Assembly (NCBI GenBank): GCA_009746045.1
Contig: RPFO01000448.1
Coordinates: forward strand, 4,059,419 to 4,123,418
Direction of reading: 5' to 3'
Source of the DNA: Mesostigma viride
Taxonomy: Eukaryota; Streptophyta; Mesostigmatophyceae; Mesostigmatales; Mesostigmataceae
Length of the DNA: 64,000 nt
Shown: positions 14,817 to 26,800 of the stretch, piece after piece
How the letters are laid out: each line of letters starts with the position of its first letter
Numbering within the stretch: the stretch's first letter is position 1
Program-made: the position numbers and the translations under genes
The notes under the pieces: generated by a model
Seen by the model: only the letters and a program-made list of their open reading frames with translations
Databases searched by the model: none
Told to the model about the DNA's origin: nothing

Positions 14817-17800
14817 TTGGTTGGTTGGTTGGTTGGTTGGTTGGTTGGTTGGTTGGTTGGTTGGTTGGTTGGTTGTGGTTGTGGCCATGGGTATGGGTGT
14901 GGGTGTGTGGGGGGGTTGAGTGGGAGGGATGGTGGGATAAGGTCGAGGCTAGTAAGGGCGGAAAGGGAGAAGTGCTACTGATGGTCAAAAACTTACTTCC
15001 ACAGTAGCCCCGTTAACGAAGGCAGTTGCTCCAAGACAGCCAACACAACTTTGTTGGCCATAGACGGGCATGACATGCGTGTATCTATGGTCATATGATT
15101 TACTACATGGCCACCAAGAACAACTTGGTTTTGCTTAGCTGGCCGATAGCCAACAAGTGAGGCATGCAGGAGTGACCATATCCTGCAGATATGACCACTG
15201 GAGCTTACGACCGCTGCTGCATCATCATTCTGCTGCTTGTGACGAGATCGAAGGGAGCCTCAATGCGGGGATAAGGATGTGGGACGAGATATTGAGAGGA
15301 TACAGCGGAAAACGAGCTCCAGTTTCGGATAGCTTATGAGGTTTGGGTCGTCTGCAGCCAGGCAGGTCAACCATGGCGCACAACGGCAGGCAGGTGCGAG
15401 TAGCGGACATGCACACGTGCAAGTAGCAGGCATGCACATGCGCGACTCGATGCGAGAGATGGGCACACTTAGAACGGAGGCTGGGCGCACCACAACCGGC
15501 AGGTGCAAGTAGAAGTGCGGCAGCGCCAGCGCCGGTGGCCCCCCCTCCGTCTGCTCCAGTGCCCGGTACTGCAATGCCCCCACATTGATGACCGCGTCTG
15601 CCAGGTCCCACACACCAGGGGGGCAACCTGGGGGCCGGCGGCATGGGTCAGAGGGCCAGGGTGGTATACGAGGGCACAGGGACCAAGGCAGCACATATGC
15701 AGGAGGCATTCAATAAGTAAATGTAGTAGTGGTATTAGATAGGGGTGGGTGAAGCGGCGCTCCTTGCAGGATATTGGATGTACGTGCATGCCACTATGAC
15801 GCCAGGTGCAAATCAATGGTACCTATCCTCTAGACTACGTTTGAAGTCCTGAACCTAACCAACATGCACTACCAGTATGTTTACATCGTATGGGCCCCTG
15901 CTTGTGGATCCTTGTCTCTTGGGAGAGGAGAGGGGGGATGAAGAAGGGAAGGGGTGGGCGTGGGGGGGGGCGTGTCAAGGGTGGCCGAAGTGTGGGGGCT
16001 GGGGGCCCGGGGAGTAAGTGCATGCGTGCATGGAGCTGCAAAATAGTCAGTGCCGGTCGGTGGAATACTGACAAATAACCACACAATGGGACTCATCACT
16101 GGCCATAAAACTTGTCAGAAATAAGAGCAAACCATGCAAATAACTGAAACAACTTTTTGATGCATGTGCACCTACAATCCTACATCCACACAACGCAGGT
16201 GGAAACCGCCCGCTCAAGCAGGTATGAGGATCAGAAAACCCGGTCAAGACAGGAAAAATCAGGAGCAAACAAAACATAAGCAAAACAATCCAAACAACCC
16301 AAACAACCCACCCTCATGAAAGCCATCAAAAGCTGATGGGGCGGCGAGGGGCGGTAAGAAGCAAGGGCGCGGAAGCAATCAAGCAGCTGCAGCACCGTTG
16401 CCCATCAGCCAACTGAACAAAAGATATGAAAGAAAAGAGTCAAACACCTGCCGCAAAGTTGCCCAGCACCATGCCGGTGTCGCCAAGTCGTGCCGCCATG
16501 ACCACCGCATCCCCCGCATCCTCCATCATGGCAGGCGCGCTGCTGGCCATGGGCGTTGCGGCCCCGTTATTGGCTCCGCTTTGCCCCAGCATGCCATGCA
16601 CCGAAGCTGGCTGCAAAGCCACGGCGTGCGGCGGTGGTGGCGCCCCGGATCTCGCCTGCTTCCTGCGCTCCTCCTTGTCCTCTGCCAGCACACGCGCGAT
16701 CGCCTTGGGGCACCCTGTGGGGCCCGCGTCAAGGAACACCCAGCGGTGCTTCCAGAAGAGTTCCGGGGTCAAACCCTGCGATGGGGGGACCATGTGGATA
16801 GAGGGCGGGGTCATAATGGTGGGTCGCACGAGAGAGCGAGAGGGTTTGAACCATGGCTGGTATGAACCATGGCTGGTACCCCTGTCTTCAGTTTAGCTCT
16901 CCTGCCAGAGCCAACAACTTCTGGAATTCTTTCCCTTCTCAAGCCCCCAAGCGTTTATTAACACTACCCAGTATTCAGACATATTTCAAGCCCCAAGTGT
17001 TTATTAACACTACCCCAGTATTCAGACATATTCCAAGCCCCAAGTGTTTATTACCACTACCCCAGTATTCAGACATATTTCCATGACCTAACTCCGACAA
17101 CTTCTGAAAACCTAGCGCATCTGTACAACGTTACCGTAGTGGTCAAAATCACTTCGCGACAAATACTTTGCGAATCGATGTCGCAAACTTCTATTAATTT
17201 GCTGTTTTTGGCTCGCAAACATGCCACTGCACTCGCCTACTAGATTGTGTACTGATTTCAATGGATTTTACAAAGAAAGGGCCGCGTCACAATTGCCGTG
17301 TCGAAATAGCTCTGCCTCGCAAATATAAACTTTTACCTTGTCTTGGGGTCACAAAATAATTTGTTGCAAAGTGATTTTGACCACTACGGTGTGGATGTGA
17401 AAATCAAAACATTTCCTGCAAAACAAATTGTTGGGCTGTTGCTAAAGTATAGCATGTCAACATATTTCGAAGTAATTACACCCCATTATAACTAGGCACA
17501 GTGCTTCAGTGGATGAGACCAAGGACCATGGAAAGCAGGACCACAGGTCAAGACTTGGGGACCTCATGCTAGTACCAGAGGCGCCTTCAAATAAAAATGG
17601 TAAGAAACTACTAGGAGTGCAGAGACCAAAAAGCCAGCACCAACTGCTGTTGAAAACAGGAATCAGCCAGCCCTCAGGGCACTGGAACACTCACCATGGC
17701 CCAGCTCTCCTCGTCGTCGCCCGCACCAGGGACGTAGCACCAGCTGCATTCCTCGCCGCAGCCATCCGTCGCAGCACCCAGTACCCCCCCGCTGCGGCGC

Positions 17801-20800
17801 ACTGGGGCCGGCACGGGCAGGGACGCGGAGAGCAGAATTATGGGTGTGAAATCCCAGTCGCGCTCGATGCTGGGCATTTGGTTGATCCAGATGACCTGCA
17901 GGGGGTAGTGGGGTGGGGTAGGTGGTGGTGGTGGGGCACACAGGACGGATATGCAAGGAAAAAACAAAAGATTTTATGATTATTTGTTGGATCGGTTCAT
18001 TGTTTGGTGGATGCGGCTGCGATGGCGCGTATTGACAATACGGAGGTCCAAGCGTAGCTTGTCCATTTTCATCTCTTCAGTGATTACAGAACCCATGGAC
18101 AGGAAACATATAATCCACAGCACGGACCGGTGGCCAGGTGTGCCCACGCTAAAGGCCTTCGAATGGTCACTCAAGCGAGCTGCATGTGGGACTCTTAAGG
18201 CTGCGTCCGGGAGGCAGGCTGACCTGCTAATGTCAGGCTGCCGGTGGGCGCAACAGTACGTGGACTTGAAAATGCCAGACCCTTGTTACCCACCGGCGCT
18301 GCAAAGCCCGGTGTGAACTGCCATTTTATCATGCAATATAGGCATCACGGATGCAGCATCAACAAATTTTTTTACTCCAATCAGGGAAACAGCCAGACAT
18401 CATCAGATCCCAAGCGCGATTCCATCCGCGACGGACCATCTCTCAGAGCTACCTTTTCTAAACAGAGAACAAGCCACGCCACGAAGAAGGAGCAAAACAA
18501 CATACAAACCGAAGAGTTCATCACGCTAAGGTTCGCGAAACTTGATGCATTTCAGAGTCTCTGAGATGCACCATCATGCCAAGGTACATGAAATCGAAGC
18601 GCACTGTCAGGCATCAAGGCGGTTGCACAGTCAGGCATCTAGGCGGTTGCACGGTCAAGCATCAAGGCGGTTGCAAGCTAGGCTCACCGTTTGCTGGGAC
18701 ACCCACAGCGGTCGGAGCGGTTTCTTGAGGTCGCGGGCCAGGCCCTCAAGGTTGATGCCCAGGCCCTGGAGGTCGGAGGTAGAGAGGAATCATAGGAGTA
18801 CCGGTCGAGAGATGCGTCAGACTAGGCGCTGCCACAGACCCCACCGCTGCCCGTCCAGACGGCCACATGGCATTATGCATCATGCCTGCCTCAGTTTCCG
18901 AAATATGCCAGGAGATATACCCACGCCTCCTGTTAGAGCACTTTTTAAAAGCGTTTGGCTGTCACAAACAGGGGCAGAAGTGTTGGGAGCACACTGCCGC
19001 AGCGCGGGTAATACCAAAAGTATAAGAGCATGGCAAGGAGGGAAGATGCACACCCGTGCCCAGGTCATCTTGACCCGGAACCGTGCCAGATGGCCATGTC
19101 CTCCATGCTTCCAGGGGCGCAGGGCTACAGGCAGATCATGGCTGGGCCGAGTTGTGAACCAATAGAAACCAAACAAACCAAACTGACCAAACAGACCAAA
19201 CAAACCAAACAAACCAAGTAAACCAAACAAACCAAACAGACCAAACAGACCAAACAGACCAAACAGACCAAACAGACCAAACAGACCAAACAGACCAAAC
19301 AGACCAAACAGACCAAACAGACCAAACAGACCAAACAGACCAAACAGACCAAACAGACCAAACAGACCAAACAGACCAAACAGACCAAACAGACCAAACA
19401 GACCAAACAGACCAAACAGACCAAACAGACCAAACAGACCAAACAGACCAAACAGACCAAACAGACCAAACAGACCAAACAGACCAAACAGACCAAACAG
19501 ACCAAACAGACCAAACAGACCAAACAGACCAAACAGACCAAACAGACCAAACAAACCAAACAAACCAAACAAACCAAACAAACCAAACAAACCAAACAGA
19601 CCAAACAGACCAAACAGACCAAACAGACCAAACAGACCAAACAGACCAAACAGACCAAACAAACCAGACATATCAAAGAAACTAAACAACACCACAGGAA
19701 AGGTAATAAGGAAATCTGATGAGGACAGCCAATGCACGCTAACACACGTACCATGAACTGGTCCACCCATCCCTCAATTCTCCGTTCAATGGATGCTTTC
19801 TCGTTCGATGACACCCACAGTGGCAAATGCAGGCTGGTGTCCCATGCCCCCTCCCCCCCCTTACTCGGGCATGGAAACTCCTCACCCTCGCCCCCGCCCC
19901 CGCCCTCGCCCCCGCCCCCGGCCTCGCCCTCGCCCTCGCCCTCCCCCCCGCACTCGCCCTCGCCCTCGCCCTCCCCCCCGCACTCGCCCTCGCCCTCGCC
20001 CTCGCCCTCGCCCGCGCTCCGTGCTGCCACGCCCAGCAGGCCCCTCCCCAGGTCCCTGCCACCTGCTTGGGCCCCCCCGTCCCTATCGGGGCCATTCCAG
20101 TCACCCTCCCCACCGGTGTCCGCCATCCCTGCTGCCTCCTTGTTGCCGAGAAGGGCCGCACGAACCACCACACGATCCACCGCACAGTCCACCACATAAT
20201 TCACTTCATGATTTGCTTCATGATTCGCTTCATTATGATGCGCCGCAGGTCCGCCCGCCACATGGCCCGTCGCAGGTCCCGCCGGTCCTCTGCTTGCGTG
20301 CCTGCCCTCTAGGCGCGCTGCAGGCGGCACTTCCTGCGTGTTCAGGCTATCACTGTCCATGCTCTCGCCCGAGCCTGGGACCGCATCGCTGTCTGATCGG
20401 GCCACTTGTCCGCCCAGCCCCTGTCCCTGTCCCTGCGTGTGCGACACTCCCTGCCTGTCAGACGGCCCCAGGGCCGGGCCTTCCCCCGGTCCCTGCCCAC
20501 ATGCTTGCTCCCCACGTGCTTGTCCCACACACGCATGGACCGGGCTCCCTTGCTGGTTCATGCGCATCCGGGTTCGATGGATCGCTCGGTTGAGGACACA
20601 TGCCCAGACGGGGACGGTCTTGGAGAAGCTGGTGGAAAAGCAGGTGGCGATGGGACAAAAATATTCTCGTGTTTTCAGTACACGGATGCACCAGGAGAGA
20701 AGACGCGTCTGAGGATGTGACCAATCAGCACAGGGGAACAAAATCAAATACTGCTCCTGGGCCAGAGTCCAGACCAGCTGTGTTTGCAAGCATCGCTCAC

Positions 20801-23800
20801 GGTAAGTGTAGTCAAGGACTTAAGGTTGTGCGGATGGGTGAAATAGGGGGGTAAGTTCAGTTTTTCCCTAGAGAAAGGAAAGCACGCCGCAAACAGGTTT
20901 GTGAAATTGGAAATGTCTGCTAATCAACAGCAAATCGACAGCTAATCGACAGCTAATCAACAGCAAATCAACAGCAAATCAACAGCTAATCAACTGCTAA
21001 TCAACTGCTAATCAGCTGTACCGAAACGCTACCAAGTTAGTCGCATGAGGCCTCGCGAGAGAAAGAGCCACTGACCTGTCGGGAAAGCGCTTGCCCTTGC
21101 GGGTGGAGTCCACGACAACGGCCCCACCGCTCTGGGCCAGTCTCTCGGCTAGGTGCTGGCATCCGCACACGATCACAAATACGGGAAGCCCAAGAATTTA
21201 TAGCAAGGTGGACAGCATTAGAAGCGACGGTTCCAACAAAGCGCGGCGAAGACAGTTCATTAGGCAATCCTCTGCTCGCATGCCATCCTGCTCACATGCC
21301 ATCCTGCTCACATGCCATCCTGCTCACATGCCATCCTGCTCACATGGCATCCTCTGGGACACAGAAACCCTCTGGATATATCAGAGTCTCTGCCATGCTC
21401 TGGTGCCTACCATGCGCTCATGTACAAATGAGTTGACGGCGAAGTAGTGCAAAGAGGTACAAGGAGGAATACGAATGATATGAGCCAGATAGAAGAACGA
21501 AATAAGCAAGCAAGTGATGGTGAAATAAGCCAGATAGAAGAACGAAATAAGCAAGCAAGTGATGGTGAAATAAGCCAGATAGAAGAACGAAATAAGCAAG
21601 CAAGTGATGGTGAAATAAGCCAGATAGAAGAACGAAATAAGCAAGCAAGTGATGGTGAAATAAGCCAGATAGAAGAACGAAATAAGCAAGCAAGTGATGG
21701 TGAAATAAGCCACATAGAAGAGTGAAATAAGCAAGCAAGTGATGGTGAAAAAAGCCAGATAGAAGAACGAAATAAGCAAGCAAGTGATGGTGAAATAAGC
21801 CAGATAGAAGAACAAAACAAGCAAGCAAGTGATGGTGAAAAAAGCCAGATAGAAGAACGAAATAAGCAAGCAAGTGATGGTGTTACAAGCCAGATAGAAG
21901 AACGAAATAAGCAAGCAAGTGATGGTGAAATAAGCCAGATAGAAGAACGAAATAAGCAAGCAAGTGATGGTGAAATAAACCAGATAGAAGAACGAAAAAA
22001 GCAAGCAAGTGATGGTGAAATAAGCAAGATAGAAGAACGAAATATTAGCAATCAAGTGATGGTGAAATAAGCCAGATAGAAGAAAGAAATAGGCAAGTGA
22101 CTGATGGTGAAACCTATTCACAGCTGGGCATGCCGCCATGCCCCTCATGGGTAAGCCTGCTGGTATGTTCTTGCGAAAAACTACAACTAAGGACTGAGAT
22201 GTTCTGTCGTCAGGCACATGACATGTAAAACCATGTGCAGGTCCCGTCGGCCAAGAAGCTGTGCTGGAGCAAGGGCGATGGCATGACACGGCAGAGAAAA
22301 TTCCATTCAGCAAGACCTGGCTCAGCAAGACCTGTGCCGGAATGGTGTCATCAAAAGACCGCTAACTACAAAACTACGATATAGATTGCACACGTCATGC
22401 AAATTTCACACGATACATGTACAAGCTGTATTCCATCAATAGAGTACATGTGAGTGCAGAGGAAAAAACAGCAACCAGCATCGATGGGCGGATCCCTAAT
22501 CAAAGAAATATTCAGTAAAGGCGTAAGCGACTGAGCAGGTGCACGAGAACAAGCAGGCTATATACTTGGGCACTATCTATCTATCTATCTTTGGGCACTA
22601 TCTATCTATTCTTCGGCACTATCTATGCTACACAGGCACTAGGGGTGAGGTGACGCCCTCCAAACCCTTGGGCGGCCCCATGAAAGCGCGTTGCGGCGTG
22701 ACCCTGGCATGACGCATAAACGTGGCCTAGACGCCATCCAGCCAACCTTTACTTCATGCTGGTGTCCAAGGACCAACCAGGCAACCTTTACTTCATGCTG
22801 GTGTCCAAGGACCGACCAGGCCAACTTTACTTCATGCTGGTGTCCAAGGACCGACCAGGCCAACTTTACTTCATGCTGGTGTCCAAGGACCAACCAGGCA
22901 ACCTTTACTTCATGCTGGTGTCCAAGGACCAACCAGGCAACCTTGACTTCATGCTGCTGTCCAAGGACCAACCAGCCAACCTTTACTTCATGCTGGTGTC
23001 CAAGGACCAACCAGGCAACCTTTACTTCATGCTGGTGTCCAAGGACCGACCAGGCCAACTTTACTTCATGCTGGTGTCCAAGGACCGACCAGGCCAACTT
23101 TACTTCATGCTGGTGTCCAAGGACCAACCAGGCAACCTTGACTTCATGCTGGTGTCCAAGGACCAACCAGGCCACCTTGACTTCATGCTGGTGTCCAAGG
23201 ACCAACCAGGCAACCTTTACTTCATGCTGGTGTCCAAGGACCAAGCAGGCCACCTTGACTTCATGCTGGTGTCCAAGGACCAACCAGCCAACCTTTACTT
23301 CATGCTGGTGTCCAAGGACCGACCAGGCCAACTTTACTTCATGCTGGTGTCCAAGGACCAACCAGGCAACCTTGACTTCATGCTGGTGTCCAAGGACCAA
23401 CCAGGCAACCTTGACTTCATGCTGGTGTCCAAGGACCAACCAGGCCACCTTGACTTCATGCTGGTGTCCAAGGACCAACCAGGCAACCTTTACTTCATGC
23501 TGGTGTCCAAGGACCAAGCAGGCCACCTTGACTTCATGCTGGTGTCCAAGGACCAACCAGCCAACCTTTACTTCATGCTGGTGTCCAAGGACCGACCAGG
23601 CCAACTTTACTTCATGCTGGTGTCCAAGGACCAACCAGGCAACCTTGACTTCATGCTGGTGTCCAAGGACCAACCAGGCCACCTTGACTTCATGCTAGTG
23701 TCCAAGGACCAACCAGCCAACCTTTACTTCATGCTGGTGTCCAAGGACCAACCAGGCCACCTTGACTTCATGCTGGTGTCCAAGGACCAACCAGGCAACC

Positions 23801-26800
23801 TTGACTTCATGCTGGTGTCCAAGGACCAACCAGGCAACCTTTACTTCATGCTGGTGTCCAAAAGGTCACCGCCCGGAGCCACGAGCCCAGAGCCTCGCGT
23901 TCCTGATTCCCACCGCTGCCACATGTCCACCCTGCTCCCCCTGTGCATCCTCAGCCGATTTCTTATTTACATTTAAAGAGTTTCCCACGGCGCCTAGTTG
24001 CCAGCGGCCCCCAATACTGCCCTCACGTCCGAAACAGGTCCTCACGGCCCAAACACTGGGAAGGTGCAAGACGGGTGCGTACTGGCCATGGGGGCGTCGC
24101 GCTTACGACAGGGCACAGGATGCGTTTCCGGTGCCTGTGGAAACGATCTGTGGAGAGCAGAGAGGGGGGGGCAGTGGGGAAAAAGAGGGGGATGCGATGG
24201 GGAAGGGAGGAAGGTGTGATGGGGAGGGAAGGGGGGTGCCATAGGGAGCAGAGAGGGGGGGATGCAACATTGCCTTGCCCTCACCATGTTGGTGCGTGTC
24301 AGGCTGAAGGAGCAGTTGTTGGTGTGGCCGTCGGTGGACTGCACGGGGCACGGACAGGGGCGTACGTTACCAATGATTCCATGGTCATTAATTGGCATGC
24401 ATGCAGGACAGAGAAGCGGATCGTACAGGGGGGATAGTCGTATCGTATTTGGCCAGAAACACAGATTATGGCAATTCAAGACAGGATTTCCTTGAGCAGT
24501 TCGAGTCTGATCCTGTGAATGCACTTGCCTTATGCCTATCTTGACACAAGGCATGCAAGTCATTGCCTACCAGTCTTTAGATAGCGGCATCACAACAAGT
24601 ATGAAGCCGTAGCACCGGGTGTGGCCGACCCACACAAGGTCAGGCTTCCTGGCACTACCAGCGGTGGGCCTCAGTCGGCGGTACAGTGAATGCAAAATGC
24701 ACGATGGCGCCTTATCTCCTTTGTGGTCGTGGTGACCAGCGCATCTCACCACTCCTTTTCTGACAGTGAGGCTGCCATGCAGTGGGGTAGTTTTATGAAG
24801 ATTGCCAAGGAGGTGACATCGGCCAGCAGGGCGATAAGGTTGCCAAGGAGGTGACATCGGCCAGCAGGGCGATAAGATTGCCAAGGAGGTGACATCGGCC
24901 AGCAGGGCCATGAGGATGCCAAGGAGGTGACATCGGCCAGCAGGGCGATAAGATTGCCAAGGAGGTGACATCGGCCAGCGGGGCAATAAGGATGCCAAGG
25001 AGGTGACATCAGCCAGCGGGGCCATGAGGATGCCAAGGAGGTGACATCGGTCAGCAGGGCAATAAGGTTGCAAATCTGTCCCCACCTGAGGCAAGCGATG
25101 TACAAGAAATAACAAGAAAAGCTTGCCAGACGAGATTTGTGCTAGTGTGCGTGCGGATGTGAATGCTGCGTTCCCGTGCCAACGCCAGGTGCTCCGCCTG
25201 CATGTGTCCTTGCCAGGTGCTCCGCCTGCATGTGTCCTTGCCAGGTGCTCCGCCTGCATGTGTCCTTGCCAGGTGCTCCGCCTGCATGTGTCCTTGCCAG
25301 GTGCTCCGCCTGCATGTGTCCTTGCCAGGTGCTCCGCCTGCATGTGTCCTTGCCAGGTGCTCCGCCTGCATGTGTCCTTGCCAGGTGCTCCGCCTGCATG
25401 TGTCCTTGCCAGGTGCTCTGCCTGCATGTCTACTTGAAACTCAAACCCCTGTATCCAGCTGCTCTGCTTTTTCCTAACAAGGCACAATTTGGTGAACAAG
25501 GTACTTCATGAACGGTGTTTTTTACCATGGAAATCATGGGCAACCTGCCCATGCTTCCAGGTCTTCCGGCTGTTCATGTCGCCAGCCATAAAGCTGGCAA
25601 TCGCCACGCTAGCACATGCGAGGCCGTTCACATTATCATGCGAGCTGCGCATGAGTTGCTGCTAGCCCGAGGTTGAAGGCGATGAAGCAACAAATGGATA
25701 CATTTGCGACAGAAGGGATGTGTCTTGCACGCGTACGGATGTGCATACACACACACGGGCACACATTAACAGGACATGCGCTATCGCCTCTCTAAGCAAC
25801 CACCAAACAGTTATAGTGACCAGTGCTCACCGCTTCACAAGGCGACCACCCGACAGTTACAGTGACCAGTGCGCTACCGTTTTGCAAAGCATTTCTCTGC
25901 AGCTGAATTCCGATTTCTGGAGTGGCAAGCTCTACGGCAGGTTGTGATGCACGACACAGCGGCCACACCTTGAAGTAGCAGTAGTCCGTGAAGCTGGGCG
26001 CATACCACCGACCGCACCTCAGGTTGGCGATCAGCGGGAGGCTGGGGTACAGCCTGCGAGCGCGGGTGACAGGTTTGACCAGGGATGGGTAGCATGTGCG
26101 ATGGGTTGGCACTTGACAGGGGATGGTTAGCAAATAGCACGTAGCAGGGGAGGCAGGGGATCATCAAAATGTTCCCTTACTTAATAATCACGTAGACTGC
26201 GTCACGCGAGTGCCAATACAGGAACCCTCTGACCCCATCAAACGTTTTCCCTTACTTAATAATCATGTAGACTGCGTCACGCGAGTACCAATACAGGAAC
26301 CCTCTGACCCCATCAAACGTTTTCCCTTACTTAATAATCATGTAGACTGCGTCACGCGAGTGCCAATACAGGAACCCTCTGACCCCATCAAACGTTTTCC
26401 CTTACTTAATAATCATGTAGACTGCGTCACGCGAGTACCAATACAGGAACCCTCTGACCCCATCAAACGTTTTCCCTTACTTAATAATCACGTCGACTGT
26501 GTCACGCGAGTACCAATACTGGAGCCCTCTGACCCCATCAAACGTTTTCCCTTACTTAATAATCATGTAGACTGCGTCACGCGAGTGCCAATACAGGAAC
26601 CCTCTGACCCCATCAAACGTTTTCCCTTACTTAATAATCATGTAGACTGTGTCACGCGAGTACCAATACAGGAACCCTCTGACCCCATCAAACGTTTTCC
26701 CTTACTTAATAATCACGTAGACTGTGTCACGCGAGTACCAATACAGGAGCCCTCTGACCCCATCAAACGTTTTCCCTTACTTAATAATCACGTAGACTGT

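Noticed and set aside
13625-15007. Gly-Trp-Leu-Val / Pro-Thr-Asn-Gln frames of 200-460 codons
   Set aside because: Tetranucleotide array; the true coding signal here is the RIT1 exon at 13807-13921 on the minus strand.
16426-17086. Plus-strand frames over RIT1 exon 8 as a separate gene
   Set aside because: Antisense shadow of the GC-rich exon; no family motifs in that orientation.
19125-20789. Single 554-residue minus-strand protein with a Cys-Leu-Val tail
   Set aside because: Only its first part is RIT1 exon 5; the tail is the 9-bp minisatellite in the following intron, after a clear GTACGT donor.
22639-25511. CRISPR array, because of regular 28-45 bp units
   Set aside because: Units are contiguous tandem repeats without unique spacers, in introns of a eukaryotic gene, with no cas genes.
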